In this document: piece by piece, positions 24,501-35,783 of the stretch
Layout: each line of letters begins with the position of its first letter
Numbering within the stretch: position 1 is the stretch's first letter
Source of the DNA: Bryoerythrophyllum caledonicum
Taxonomy: Eukaryota; Streptophyta; Bryopsida; Pottiales; Pottiaceae
DNA length: 64,000 nt
NCBI GenBank assembly: GCA_963971425.1
Contig: OZ020519.1
Location: forward strand, 22,174,786 to 22,238,785
Reading direction: 5' to 3'
The notes under the pieces: generated by a model
The model's input: the letters and a program-made list of their open reading frames with translations, nothing else
Database searches by the model: none
Told to the model about the DNA's origin: nothing
Position numbers and translations under genes: made by a program

Positions 24501-26723
24501 TATCAAATTCTAGAGTGGGAATGACTTCCAACTAGTATAGAACTATAAAAATGAGGTACAATCAGGTTGATTAGGAAATGAACTTGTAAGTATATTCTCT
24601 TTAAAAAAGGAAGTCCGAAGCTCGAAATGAAAATTATTTGGGAGAATCAGGAAGCTTCTAGAAGTGAGTTGGATATGCTTCCAAGTGAAATGTACCTGGG
24701 ATCCTTGTTTCAGTGGCAGCCTGGTGAGCTTCCATCTCCCACGTCCTCCACCGATACACCTGCACATTTATTAATGGGGTTCCAACATTCAGCTTGGATG
24801 AGATGTTGAGTACCATGTTTGGTCAAGGCCGTTTAGAGAGATTTAAACCCCATCATATAGAAAAAAATAAGTCAGCAGAATTTAAGAAATGAGGACTAGA
24901 AAGAAAGTTTAGATGGCCTTACTCTGAAAAGAGCACAGAGCATGGTGAGGCAAGTATACACCACATGCACCAGGGCCAGCACCACGATGAAAATATGTAG
25001 CTGGTGGATCATATTAGCGGTGATAAACGGCTCGTGACCCTACATAATCAAGCGAAATCCTGGCTTAGAAATTTGGCTTAAAATTAGGTAACATTCATCA
25101 CATTGTTGGTTGTACGAACTCTTTTTGATTAATCTGATTGAAAAAAAAATTAAATCTACGCATGTGATAAATCTAGTATGTCCTGCAGCACCTACACATT
25201 AGAGCCTAATATTCCCACACAATAGAGCCTAATATTCAGAATACCAAACTGACGTAAAAGAAATGACAATGAACATCCAACTTACCAAGTTAGAATCTGC
25301 ACCTAGCTAGTTTCTCACAGAAGTGCTGAAAACTTCTAATGTAACAAAAGCCTGAATTGGCCAATATATCCGATATGGTGGCGGGTGTAGATTTTAACAT
25401 GATTATTTGAGGTGAACTACACATACACTATCAAAATGAGGGGTCTAAGTAGGATTTTTTCCATGGGTTTTAACCCTTTAAGGACGACAGGCCGCTTTTG
25501 GCCAGCCAAGTATACAGCTGAATGTACACGACCACGGATCACACCAACCAACAAAACCAAATCCGGAAAGGCAGATGTAGATGTAGGGTTGATTTGGACG
25601 GCCCTGCGGCGAGGCATTCGCAGCTACTTTCTGAAAATAGCTCTGGCCGTCCAATTAGGGTGGCTTGGCCTTAAAGTGGAATTACGTATGAAACCATGGA
25701 CATGAAGACATTGCTTAGACCTCCACATTTCGGTAACTGTGATAGATGTTGAGTCAGTTTGAGGAGTACAGTACCGGTTGGCAAGTATTGGGCGCTGAAT
25801 CTGATGCCAGAAGCCGTCTCCGAGATGAGGCTGGCGCCTCAGAATCACTTGCACCGGGCCGTTTCGAAATTTCGCAGGGCGTCCATTTGTCGTAGTCCGA
25901 GGACGGGACGCAGATCTTCGTCACCGAGTCTTGCAGGATGGTGATGGTCAGTGAAATGAATCCCATCAACATCAACTCTGCAACGTCAGCAGTAAGTCTA
26001 GTCAATCACAAGTTCACCTTCTATACCTGCAGACGAGGCAACGTGATTCATCGTGCTGGTGCATTAAAGTAGCTGGTTTCATCGACAGTCATTCGCAAAG
26101 TAGGTTTCATAGCTACCAATTTTTCCAGTCAAAAGATCAAGGAAAGTCTTCACGGTTTCCACATTGTCAATTGTGCTCCCTCTAGTTTGACCACTTTATG
26201 AGTAAATGCCCTACTGCATGTACACATTGGAGCCTATTCAGAATGTATAACCGAACCTTAAAAGGAACTTAGAATTTGGAGCTTGTAAAGATTGCACAGA
26301 AGTGTCCGAATGGTACTGAAAGCCGCTTAATTTGACTGATATAGCCTTACTTACGAATGACAAAGTGGGTGTGTCCAGGATGGTAAGGTTGGCCACGACT
26401 CACTCACCATCTTTCATCTTGCGCAAGGCCGCGAGGAGCGGCTTCCGATTGGTTTCTTGCAGATACTGCACCAACAACGGAGAGCAACAACATGTCCATC
26501 AGTGACTGCAATCACCTCAGGCGAAGGGTCAGTCTAACAACGTCACTGTCAAAATCAACTGGTGGAAAGTTTTGGATCATACGTTGGCAAGGGAATGCAG
26601 GAGACGCTCCACAGCCAAGGAGATGACGATGAACACTATGGCCACCGAGGTCAGCGCCCATGTGGGCGTGAACTCCAGCGTCCGCTCCGCTGGACCCCCG
26701 CTTGTCTCGTCCTCGTTCGCCAT
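21586..26723 (-). CDS. MLO-like seven-transmembrane protein, copy 1, 639 aa
   Basis: Exons by splice reading are 26723-26583, 26465-26408, 25977-25775, 25039-24923, 24759-24696, 24290-24127, 24050-23965, 23606-23516, 23430-23224, 23012-22942, 22680-22312 and 21934-21586. Every junction keeps frame. MLO proteins are plant plasma-membrane calmodulin-binding proteins; some act as powdery-mildew susceptibility factors, others in tip growth and fertilisation. Family marks include EFTPTWAL before the first membrane segment, GFISL in the second, LHIF in the third, [38 protein letters not shown] and [12 protein letters not shown]. The four conserved extracellular-loop cysteines are present (KICVPSS, TPCEI, NTCQ, NTCLME). 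The calmodulin-binding segment is at about 422-450 ([13 protein letters not shown]). The tail carries Ser runs and three 11-residue repeats. Alternative: if the last intron is retained, translation ends three residues on with a stop near 22308. Confidence 0.92.
21809..21907 (-). repeat. 33-bp minisatellite, three units, in frame in MLO copy 1
   Basis: Three units of exactly 33 bp lie in tandem with only a few differences. On the minus strand they encode three copies of an 11-residue unit close to [11 protein letters not shown] in the cytoplasmic C-terminal tail. The unit is a multiple of three, so gain or loss of units keeps frame. Confidence 0.85.
25474..25679. mobile_element. Possible TTAA-type MITE in intron 3 of MLO copy 1
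   Basis: A TTAA at 25470-25473 is followed by CCCTTTAAGGACGACAGG. About 200 bp on, the right end read inverted is CCACTTTAAGGCCAAG, with AATT where TTAA would be expected. Size and left end fit the other TTAA elements, but the right end is diverged. Confidence 0.4.
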
Positions 26724-27796
26724 GATGGACGACTGTCTTCGATCAGCAACTGGTGGTGAAAAGTACAACTTAGTGCAGATAGAACTGATCACACAAGAAG
26801 TGATGGTGATCCTTGAGCTATATCCTGAGAGCAGTCTCCAAGCTAGCAGTTGTCACCACCTGACCTCACTGTAATATACACTTCCGACGTCCCTGCTCAT
26901 CAGCAGTACAGCGGTGAGGAGCGTAACTACTCCAGATAGATCCGATTATACAACGGATGGTATTGCTACATGTGCGCGCCGTGCTGGTGCTGTTGCGTTA
27001 AACATTGTCGTCACGGCGCTCCTCACCACCAGGCTCACTGTCACCTAAGCTTCCGACCCTGGTTTCAACAATTCTTGAATCTCTAGCCTGTGACAGTAGC
27101 GCTAATCAGACCCCAGAGGTCAAGCGCCACTAGTTTCTCACCTTGTGCCACCAGCAAACCAATGGTTCGCAAGGTGGTGAAGAGTGTAAGGGCTGCAGAC
27201 AGAACGTCTCAGACAACTCGAGGTGCTACTAGGTGTCCCTGCTGCGCTAATCCTTGAGAGCAATCTCCGGAACCTGCACAGTGGTAGTGGTACCCATGAC
27301 CGGAGATGGATTCAGCACTGAGCACAGCACTGGTACTGGTACTGGCGCCAGATTCTGAAGCGCGAGGGCCGTCATGAAAGACCAGGCGTCGTGCTCTTAT
27401 GTACGCTCATAGTGCGTGCTGTTCAAGCCTGTCTCAGTGACACCGGAACTTCCGCGCGTGCTTACAACCACTAGATAAATCTCTAGCCTGTAACAGTAAG
27501 GTCAAGGCCAAGACGTTCCATGGACCACCAGGTCCGGCATACCAACTTAACACTCCGGTTGTAACAGCAAGATGAATCCTTGCTGAAGACGAAGTCACGA
27601 ATCCTGGTCGTACCACGCGGTCCTCAGTCGTCCTTAATTGACGACTGAGGAGCACAGTTGCCGGTGAATCACGGAAGCAGCTCAGGAGCGCACTCGGAAC
27701 TGCCTTTCATTGGTTCCAAACCTCCAGGTCCCTGTGGGGCCTGGGCCATCGCAGTCTCCTATAATAACCTTTCCAGACTCAGTAGTTTGATTATTT
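26724..27796. promoter_or_regulatory. Upstream region of MLO copy 1
   Basis: This less AT-rich stretch directly precedes the start codon and would hold the 5' untranslated region and promoter. It has no convincing ORF. A 12-base hairpin with a 7-base loop lies at 27621-27651 (TCCTCAGTCGTC and its complement). The phrase AATCTCTAGCCTGT occurs twice, near 27080 and 27479. No specific promoter element can be assigned. Confidence 0.3.
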
Positions 27797-27797
27797 C

Positions 27798-28333
27798 AGA
27801 GCATCCTCAATCCAGCCTTGATTTGGGCCTCAGCTTCAAAGTTTGAGGCCATGCAACACGGATCGTGTCTTAATGGGCCCTTTATCAAAACTCCAGGTAA
27901 TTCCGGGCTCTCCAATACATGCCTCCCATTCTCCACATTTGTGGAATATAAGAGCATTTGCAGCCTCACACGATGAACTCGCCTCGTGTAGCCAAGTTCA
28001 CCGTGTGAGATGTGGCTAAAATAAGTTGTTGGCCTTTCTCCCCGGACAAGATCCACACGGTCCTCATGGCACTAGTGTGCACAAACCCTCACTCAACCAA
28101 AAGTTGTTTGCCATCTCATCCTCCCTTGATCTCCGGAGGAAACCACTGATACTAGAGTACACGTAGACTAGGCACGGCAGGATTTCCATTTTGGCCATGA
28201 TATGAGTGTTTCTTGCGGGGCCCGACCCCATCCGCGTACTCATTGCACCGAGTGCCATTGTCGAGCTTCTTTGCATACTCACCTGGTCAGTTGCCCAGAT
28301 GCTCGTTGGGCCGGCCTCGGCTGCAGATGCTCT
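27798..28333. mobile_element. Possible non-autonomous element ending in AGAGCATC
   Basis: The ends form an inverted repeat beginning AGAGCATC, and both continue into sequence ending CC, over roughly 20 bases with mismatches. The interior has a different composition from its surroundings. No target duplication could be defined. AGAGCATC-type ends are common in plant MITEs. Confidence 0.35.
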
Positions 28334-28899
28334 AAACATCTCTTAAAGTGGCCCTTGTAGTCATTAATTGAGGCACTTTGGCTCAAACTTCGAAGAGTCT
28401 TTGCACTCTTTGTGCCATCAATGAAGAAGTGTTGCGACATGGTGAAAAAAGGTACAAAGGTTGAGGTTGAGGCTAATATCTAGGGTCCTAAGCTTTGCGA
28501 TTTGAACATTATAATGTAGTCTGGATGGATCAGAGTTGTTCAAAATTTTACACTAATTGGGAATTCACATGGAATCGTTGATTGACACATACTTGCTTGA
28601 AAACAAATATCCAATCAGAACTTGACATGCATGTGCTAGGAGTTAGTGTAGGTGATCCACATCAATAATGAATCCACACTATATACAGTGAAGAATCACT
28701 TTTCCTTCAAACTATCATCCTTCACAGCCGTCATGAACGCCTCACTCTAAAACATGTATTCAAAGTTATCACCTGAGTATTGCATAGATATCCATCAAGA
28801 AGTGGACATGAATGCCTCAATCTCAAACGGGTATTGGACTAGTATCGCCCATAGAAATGCAAGGAATTTGTGTTTATGATTATTTTGATCTACTACTAG

Positions 28900-29106
28900 T
28901 AAGGTAGGACAACCCAAAACCAACCGGCGACCCAATACCGATCCATTCTATATCCTTCCTAGATTTCAGGGAGGAAATGAAACCAGTCTGTACATGACTT
29001 ACGCATTGACCAGTGAATTTATATGTGATGTAATGATCGGCTACATTTCCTCCGTGGATCTAGGAATGGTTTAGAAGGTGGGTCGGTTTTGGGTTGTCCA
29101 ACCTTA
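28900..29106. mobile_element. MITE family T, copy 1
   Basis: The inverted repeat ends begin AGGTAGGACAACCCAAAACC on the left and AGGTTGGACAACCCAAAACC on the right (read inverted), flanked by TA on both sides. The second copy, 49837-50064, shares the ends and interior phrases such as GGCTACATTTCCTCC. The TA flanks point to a Tc1/mariner-type or Stowaway-type target choice. Confidence 0.7.
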
Positions 29107-29594
29107 GAGAGCCATTTAATTATCATGAAAATCCAGTTTTTGAGGCTGGATTCAGGGGATTTCCTAACGGTTGCATGGACTGGAATGTCCACGGTCTGGA
29201 CGTCCAATGGTGCGTTCTGCTTCCCAGGGTGTTTCTCATCACACCGCCAGCTTGATGATGTTAGTTTAGCCCATGAGCTGTTGACAATGAGGGCTAGTTT
29301 AGACTACGGTGGAGATCTTTTGTGCAAGATATAAATACTTGAATCAAAGTTTGGAAAGAGTGACAAGATGGAAAAATTCTTACGAAATATCGCAGTTCTT
29401 GAGCTGGAGTTGAGGTCACGCATGAAAACTTGGCCTTAGAAAAAGTGCTGTCACATTGGCATTTTATCATTCACACACAAAGTTTTCCTCGAAAGGAGTC
29501 TTGGTTGTAGTTACATTTGAGACATGCATATACCATCTGGCATGCGTACGCATCAATTGAACACGGAAGAGTTTCGTTAAAGGCTTACAAGCAT

Positions 29595-29803
29595 TTACCT
29601 TTCGAAGTGGTCACTTTCAGGCACCACCTGCCAAACTAATTATTTTTTAATATTGTAGTGGTTTGGACATAATGGGTATCAATGGATACCAACTAGGCAT
29701 TACATGGGTAGCACCTCAACAAATCCCTTAAAATTTCCAAAAAAATTGGACATCCTCCGTTTTCAATTTATTATGTACAAAACTGACCACTGGGTGGGGT
29801 ACC
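29595..29803. mobile_element. Family Q element, copy a
   Basis: The element ends in GGTCAGTTT-like inverted termini (GTGGTCACTTTC on the left and, inverted, AGTGGTCAGTTTTG on the right). It contains the family core, including ATTACATGGGTA and a stretch ending TTTATTATGTACAAAACTGACC. It is one of at least six copies in this window. Confidence 0.6.
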
Positions 29804-30083
29804 TACATTTCATGCCAATGTACTGACTAACATGTGTAAGTTTGATATTGAACAAAGTCACTTCTTAAAGTCTTCAAGGAAAGAAAAATCCTGATTTAGC
29901 TTTAGAAGACAATAAATCTAAAGATAGAAAACTGCAACAAAGAGTCCCCACTTTCCTCATGTTCTTCACAAAAGTGTGTCCACCACTGTACCTCACATCA
30001 TGAGCACCACAAACGCCCGACAAACAAGAGCCTCATGTCATCTAATCACTGTACTCCACGTCCATAAAACTCTTAACACTCAA

Positions 30084-30530
30084 CCCTTACACATCAGAAG
30101 GTGCCACTACACTAAAGATGATATTTAGTGTTAACCACACTAATTTGTTTAAAAGTGTTATAAGTTTTACTTTTGATGAATATTTTTACCAACTATGTTA
30201 ACAATGATAACTCTCTTTAGGTAGTATTGATAGTTGTGCCCTCGGTAAAGATCTTCTTCACAAGTAAAAAGTTATTACATTCCCAAAAACATCAGTGTGG
30301 TTACACTAAATATCATCTTCAGTGTAGTGGTCATAGTATGTTGCATGTATGGTGTCCTATTTGAACATGATAAGGTTAAGATATTGAAATGACCTCCAAA
30401 TGAAAGATGTTACTTGGAGAATCTTTGGTTCAGAGGTGTCAGTCTTACCAAAACTTTTTGTGCGTTTACAAGTTATATCATTGTATATATAAGCACATAT
30501 TTTACTCTAGAATACAAAACATTTAAAGGG
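30084..30530. mobile_element. TTAA-type MITE (E family) split by a nested element
   Basis: The left end (TCAA then CCCTTACACATCAGAAGG) and the right part (containing TATTTGAACATGATAAGG and ending CATTTAAAGGG before TAAC) both match the intact E element at 31305-31529. Between them lies a separate inverted-repeat element at 30104-30330, inserted near the left end. The flanking TTAA sites are mutated to TCAA and TAAC. Confidence 0.65.
30104..30330. mobile_element. MITE family P, copy 1 (CACTAC ends)
   Basis: The ends are an inverted repeat beginning CCACTACACTAAAGATGATA, with one mismatch in about 25 bases. The element is 227 bp and has a 226-bp relative at 40184-40409. Ends starting CACTA suggest the CACTA (CMC) superfamily, but no clean 3-bp target duplication could be seen. 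It has inserted into an older TTAA-type element. Confidence 0.65.
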
Positions 30531-30749
30531 TAACACTGACTTGTCGTATATACACTAATGTATGTACCTTGACTGCAACTGTAAATCCCACTTTGAGTAC
30601 TACCTCATCGTGCGACACAAATGTAACATAATGAATCAAACAATACTTATAAATCTCAAACATCGCACAGTGAAGCTCCAACTACAAGACACCAAGTCAC
30701 TTCTCCACACCCGCTCTAGCAAGCTATAGTCTCCTCTACATCTTCAAAT

Positions 30750-31300
30750 ATAGGTTCCACTACCATAAAGAGGCATGAAAATCACATTCTTGAGTAAAAT
30801 TTTGCTCTTCTATTGGTAAGGTCTTAAAATAGACTTCTATATGAACATACCATTTTTTTTTGCTACAATCCGCCGCACGGATTTGAAGATTATAGCGTTT
30901 GAAGTGCAAGAAAAAGTTTTTTTCCCCCTTGCCTGACAATGAGTGAAAATGTTTGACTTGGGTAAGTATGCTATCTTTTACTAAAGACAAGAGTTTTTTT
31001 TTGACAATATGAAAGAAATTATAATATTACTTGCCAGTATTGAAAATCTCACATTCAATAGAGTGTCCTAGCAAAAGTTTTTGGAGGTGCCCGATGTGCC
31101 CGCTCTCCCCATTTGAAATTGAAAACCCTATAACTTTTTCATTAAATGTTGGATTCAGAAGGAAAAAAATTGTTCTTCCACTGAGGTTTTAGTAATACCC
31201 TTCTAGAATAAAAATATAAAGAGGAATGTTAGAAGTTGACATCATAGGAACCTGACCGAACCATCAAATTGTCATTTCTGGACACTTGGTCCTTTAGGGG
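30750..31300. mobile_element. Left-truncated TTAA-type MITE related to copy A
   Basis: The right end is intact (CTTGGTCCTTTAGGGG followed by TTAA at 31301-31304). The interior matches copy A, for example ATAGACTTCTATAT and CGCACGGATT. The left terminus is missing. Confidence 0.7.
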
Positions 31301-31304
31301 TTAA

Positions 31305-31529
31305 CCCTTAAACGTCAGAAGTTGCTGCTCGTGGCCACAATATTCTACACGTATAATGTCATATTTGAACATGATAAAGTTGAGATATTGAAATGACCCC
31401 AAATGAAAGATATTAGTTCAAGAATTTTCAATCCGAAGGTGTAAGTCTTGCTAGACTTTAGTACCTTTTTGGTATGCTACAGAGTAAAATACATCCCTAT
31501 ATAAACGGTTCCTGACTGACGTTTCAGGG
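31305..31529. mobile_element. TTAA-type MITE, family E (225 bp)
   Basis: The element begins CCCTTAAACGTCAGAAG directly after the TTAA at 31301-31304, which also closes the neighbouring element. It ends GACGTTTCAGGG before TTAT. Relatives lie at 30084-30530 and 48781-48954. It has no coding capacity. Confidence 0.75.
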
Positions 31530-31599
31530 TTATTCAATTTAACAGTTCTCCATGATTATGTATTAGATAACAACAAGCCACATTAGCGGCAAGAAAGTT

Positions 31600-32091
31600 A
31601 TCATACATAACCACATGTTCACTGTTGAAGAGGTCCGAGATTATCAAAGGTAGGACTTGTAATGGAGATGGTGACGGGTGGCAGCGCTGATGGCGTTGAA
31701 AAACTCAACAACCGGTTGTGGAATCTGGTAAGGCCCGATGAAGATGTAATGGTGAGGAGTTGGCCTGTCAGTACCAATAAGTTAAAGTGTGTCAGATAAT
31801 TCCTGCACCTCTGGAAGCCATTCTGCAAGGAGGTGGGAAGGAGGTTTCAACTACGGTTTACAATTCATTGTTGATGTCCTATGTGACAACTGCTTCTCTG
31901 TCATGACAAATGCTTTGCCCTCGCCATAGATCTGGACGTACAGTATAAGCATTAATGGCAGCCGCGTGCGGGGCCAGCCACTTTGCAGCAATTGGGATGG
32001 TGTGGAATGTGAGCCACACTCTTGCTTTTCTAGTCCCAAAAAAAAACCAAAAAAAAAGAAAAGAATGTGAGCCACACCACGTTTTGCACAA
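31600..32091 (-). other. Protein-like fragment, unrecognised
   Basis: Read on the minus strand, short frames such as HHYIFIGPYQIPQPVVEFF (within about 31620-31770) and YVQIYGEGKAFVMTEKQL (within about 31860-31960) have the composition of real protein. They are in different frames and have no start. A similar VVEFFN phrase is readable on the minus strand near 57390, which suggests a dispersed element rather than a host gene. No family can be named. Confidence 0.25.
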
Positions 32092-32261
32092 CTCGATATG
32101 ATCTCATAGTCATTGTCCTGTGTAAATGGGATGGTGTGGAATGTGAGCCACACTCTTGCTTCTCTAGTCCCCAAAAAAAACCAAAAAAAAAGAGAAGAAT
32201 GTGAGCCACACCACGTTTTGCACAACTTGATATGATCTCGGAGTCATTGTCCTGTGTACAT
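31994..32261. repeat. 134-bp tandem duplication
   Basis: Two copies of a 134-bp unit lie head to tail, starting at 31994 and 32128, with only a few differences. Each unit contains two A-rich runs and, about 60 bp apart, the direct phrase GAATGTGAGCCACAC. Confidence 0.85.
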
Positions 32262-32456
32262 AGGTTTATTGGTTGAATAAATGGACACTGTATTTACGCC
32301 AGCCTCTTCAAGACCTGGAGTTCCTCCTCTTCTTCTTGGTATTCATTTGATATGGTGGCCGGGGTGGGTTTAGTAGTCAAATAAGGGATTGATTTGGACC
32401 CCTTCTTCAATGTCCTACTAAAAATGACAATTAATGTCAAATGACGATTACTCTAC

Positions 32457-32610
32457 TTGAGGGTCACTTCTAGACATAATTAATTCACAACGGAGAATGT
32501 ACAAAAAAAATTGGAAAAATCAAGTGAAATGTCTAGGTGATACACATATGATGTCAAGGTGATACTTGTGTGATGCCTAGGTGATGTCGATTGTGCGACA
32601 ATTACCTTCG
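32457..32610. mobile_element. Family Q element, copy f (partial, inverted)
   Basis: This segment matches the family Q core read in the opposite direction. It has ATTGGAAAAATCAAG, then repeated phrases close to AGGTGATAC at about 20-base intervals. Its ends are not clear. Confidence 0.5.
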
Positions 32611-32776
32611 AAGAAAACATAATTATTTCAGCATGTGGGTGCCAAAATTGACTCGCACATATGGTAGTGTCATATAGCTTTTAAAATCACAAAAAGTTAT
32701 ATTATTCATTCACATTAATGCCAACATTTATATATGTCACATAAAGTATCTCAGTATAGGACCAAACAATACATTA

Positions 32777-33178
32777 TTGTTATTTCCTGTTGGATGTGGT
32801 TCTATATTAATAACAATATTCAATGTTATGTTGTCATTGGTATTTTTACCCTATCACACTATTTGTAAAGGATTCACAATTAGTATTAGTCTTCATAGCT
32901 GCTACTTCACAGCCAATTCTTTTCTACTTTCAATACACTACACTGAACGTCAAGAAGTAATTTATAATTCATTAGAGTTGGCAAAGATTGTTGAAGATGC
33001 CACAATATTGATATGGTTGCATATGCACAAGAGGGTTGCCAAGAACTGTCCTTCATTGCAATCCGCCTCAAAAAACTTTTGTTCACAACTTTAGTGGTAC
33101 TAACTTATTCAAGTTTTTCAAGAGTCATATTCAACTCTATAATATCTTGTTTGCCCTGCTTGCTTGCATTGTTTGAAA
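32777..33178. other. Spacer with weak open frames
   Basis: A 105-codon plus-strand frame starts at 32777 and is hydrophobic at its N-terminus. It shows no motif or splice context, and I do not treat it as a gene. Confidence 0.3.
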
Positions 33179-33179
33179 T

Positions 33180-33362
33180 CCAATGCTCTGTAATTTTTTC
33201 ATTAAATGTTGGATTTAGGGGGAAAAAAACTTACTTCTACAAAGGTTTTGATGATGTCCATCTCCAATTAAAATTCCAAAGAAGAATGTTATAAATTGAC
33301 ACCATATAAACTTGCCCAAAGCTTCAAAAAAGTTCATTTCGGAACATTTTGTCCTTTAGACA
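33180..33362. mobile_element. Fragment of a TTAA-type MITE (right end of the 30750 type)
   Basis: The interior phrase TTTTTCATTAAATGTTGGAT and the following 150 bases match the right part of 30750-31300. The end reads TTGTCCTTTAGAC and is followed by ATTAA, a diverged terminus. Confidence 0.55.
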
Positions 33363-33579
33363 TTAAGAGAGTATTTCAAAGGATCTTGCTCAAAATTGAA
33401 ATTGTACAAGTTTGCCCCAATTGTCAATAGTCTTTGAAATTTGCTCTTGACTTTTAGGGATTAAATACTAGAATCTTCTATTGGCTTGCTCAAGTTTCTA
33501 AGATAGATTTGTACATCTTTTCTTAGTAGTGTCAAAGTAATTTTGGGATAGAGAATTATGATTTTTTTAAAAAGGAAAT

Positions 33580-33745
33580 TGTATCGTATAAGTAGAAGAA
33601 AAATTTTGGTTTCTATAGAGGGTTGGTATGAAATTTAAAGTGCCGACCATATTCGTTCCACCACTAAGGCTATGTCCGTAAGACATAGGTTAGCGGTATG
33701 TACTTACTCCTTCCTCTCAAGGATAGACACTATCCAATATGCAAT
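33580..33745. repeat. Repeat shared with the LINE-adjacent region at 62080-62215
   Basis: The stretch around CATTCCACTACTAAG at 62141 and the later phrase AAGGGTAGACACTAT there are matched here in diverged form (CGTTCCACCACTAAG, AAGGATAGACACTAT) in the same order and spacing. It may be a 3' fragment of the LINE found at the right edge. Confidence 0.45.
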
Positions 33746-34055
33746 ATATGTGTTATAGAATGGTAAAACATTTTCAAAAACATTGGCAAAAACTAATTCT
33801 TAAAGAATCAATTATCCAAATTTTCTTAAAAGTGGACTTTCCCGAGTCTTGGAAAGATTTCCATGCTTCTAATTCATATTTTTTTATCCATAGGATTTTG
33901 TATGAAAAACAATAAAGTATTACCTGAATGTGAATGGATTAAGACCTTACCATTAGAGATGGACATTTTTTAAAAATATCTTTTGTCCAATCTTTGAACC
34001 AAAATTGACAGTTTTGAAGTGTTTTTGACACAAACTATTCAAGGATTTTTAGGGT

Positions 34056-34451
34056 TTGGAGATAAGGAAAAAATTGGAAAATTTGGGACATCTTAATTTT
34101 GGCTATTTCCGTATTTCCGGGCTTTACATTCCTTTGCTCTTTTCATTGTTCATTCATTTGACTCATGCAAGGCGCCCTTCAAGTGCCTTCCATGGCTCTA
34201 AAGTTCAACTCTACACACAACATGACAACCTCCAACTACATTTGTTTCGATACCAAAGGGTGATCCAAAAGTGCAGCCAAAAGGAATTCAACAAACAACA
34301 ACCTCTGACAAAAGCTTCATCTCCTTTGTTTCATGTCACAAATTGCATCAACCAGCTTTTGCTCATAACAGACATCTTCTTTAGAATTGTACAAGGAGCT
34401 GTTTACAGTAAGCTCCCAAGGAGCTGCTTCTTTCAAGACTGCGAATTCTAA
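34056..34451 (+). other. 131-codon open frame, function unknown
   Basis: A frame of 131 codons has an ATG start, a hydrophobic segment near residues 22-38 and no recognisable domain. Codon use and composition are not clearly coding. It might be chance in a region with no other feature. Confidence 0.15.
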
Positions 34452-34514
34452 TTGCTCCGTGACAAACTCTGTCATTGAAGTACCTGAGTCATATTATGGT
34501 AACTTTTTCAACTT

Positions 34515-34639
34515 GGGTAGAAAATTTAGTTCCGCATTAGTGGCTCCATGAGGATGGTATTTAAGGGCGATGGTAGCTTATTCAAACCTTGGTAGAAAAT
34601 TTAGTTCCGCACTAGAGGCTCCATTAGGATGGTATTTAA
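34515..34639. repeat. Tandem repeat of about 80 bp, two units
   Basis: The phrase GGTAGAAAATTTAGTTCCGC followed by GGCTCCAT and GGATGGTATTTAA occurs twice, starting near 34519 and 34600. The second unit ends in the TTAA that borders the next element. Confidence 0.7.
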
Positions 34640-35779
34640 CCCCTAAAGTTCCTTGACAATTTCTGTCCAAAACTAGTCCAAAACTGCCATAGTCAAACAT
34701 GGCCGCAATAATCACATTTTTTAGAAGAATTCTCAACTTTTAACCGTAAGATCTAAAACTAGACTCATGTATAATAATCCTGTAAATTTTTAGTTGCAAT
34801 CCACCGCACGGATGTGAAGATTATAGTGTTTGAAGTGCAAGAAGTAGTTTTTTTTCCCTCTTGCCCGACAAAGTCAGCTCACTTTGACTAAGCATATCTT
34901 CTAGTATTTATAGTACATTGTGTTGGAAACCATTACCAATGTAAAGAATATGATGTTAGCTAAGTGTGTGCAAAATTTGAGGTCATTTCGAGGGGTACAT
35001 CATGCTCAAATAAATACTTTAGTGAAAGGGGGTATAAAACAATGCAAATGACTACAAATGAAGTGAGAAATTATTTGCTAAATATGAATTTACAAATTTA
35101 GAAATCCGTACGGTTGAAATGTGGAATTTCATTTTTTACTTATTTTAGAGATTTTTTTTCTTCTAAGACGGGTTAAATCTCTAATTTTAATGAGTTTATT
35201 GAATTATTCAAATATTATAGGTGAGGGCAGGGCTTCAAAATGGGGACCCTTCAAGAAATGAAGGGCCACGTCATTCACCCACTCCCCTGTGCAGGACCCG
35301 CGCAGCTCCTCGGGGGTGGCCCGCCACTGCAAGGCGGTGTTTTTTTTTTTTTTTCACACGTGCCATCTCTTTCAGTACCCACAGCCCCTACCATGCACCA
35401 CTTTTTGCTATCTAAAAAAAAAAAAAAAAAATCCCTTTTCTTGGAATTTGTGGGGTCTTCCCTTCCACTATTCCTCCCCTTGATTTGGGCTGCCCCACCC
35501 TCCCTCCACCCTTTGTGCCCCTACTTACTGCCCCTCTTTCACACTTGTGTTTCATTGGTTCCCAGGGGTGCCCAGGCTGCCCATCCTCCCCATTTTTGAC
35601 AATAGGTGGTACTAACTTTCAAACCGTAAATCCAAAAAAAAATTTAAAAATACCTCCACGAAGCTCTTATCAGGGCCGATCTACAATAAGAGTTTTAAAA
35701 AAAAAGGATTTTTTTTCGAATTTTAGGAACCTGCCCAAAATGTGAAATCTCCTCGAAAGAGACTCTGGTCCTTTAGGGG
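34640..35779 (+). mobile_element. TTAA-flanked MITE, copy C (1140 bp, with inserted GC-rich segment)
   Basis: TTAA flanks lie at 34636-34639 and 35780-35783. The left end begins CCCCTAAAG and the right end inverted begins CCCCTAAAGGACCA. The first third and last 200 bp match copy A. The segment from about 35221 to 35600 is GC-rich, holds long T and A runs and has no counterpart in copy A, so it looks inserted or exchanged. The plus-strand frames in it (35221-35745) are Pro-rich and not credible genes. Confidence 0.75.
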
Positions 35780-35783
35780 TTAA

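Noticed and set aside
32777-33294. Two overlapping plus-strand frames of about 100 codons
   Set aside because: They are hydrophobic and low in complexity, overlap a MITE fragment and have no splice context.
35221-35745. Pro-rich plus-strand open frames in MITE copy C
   Set aside because: Three overlapping frames arise from a GC-rich segment with homopolymer runs. None has a domain or sensible start.
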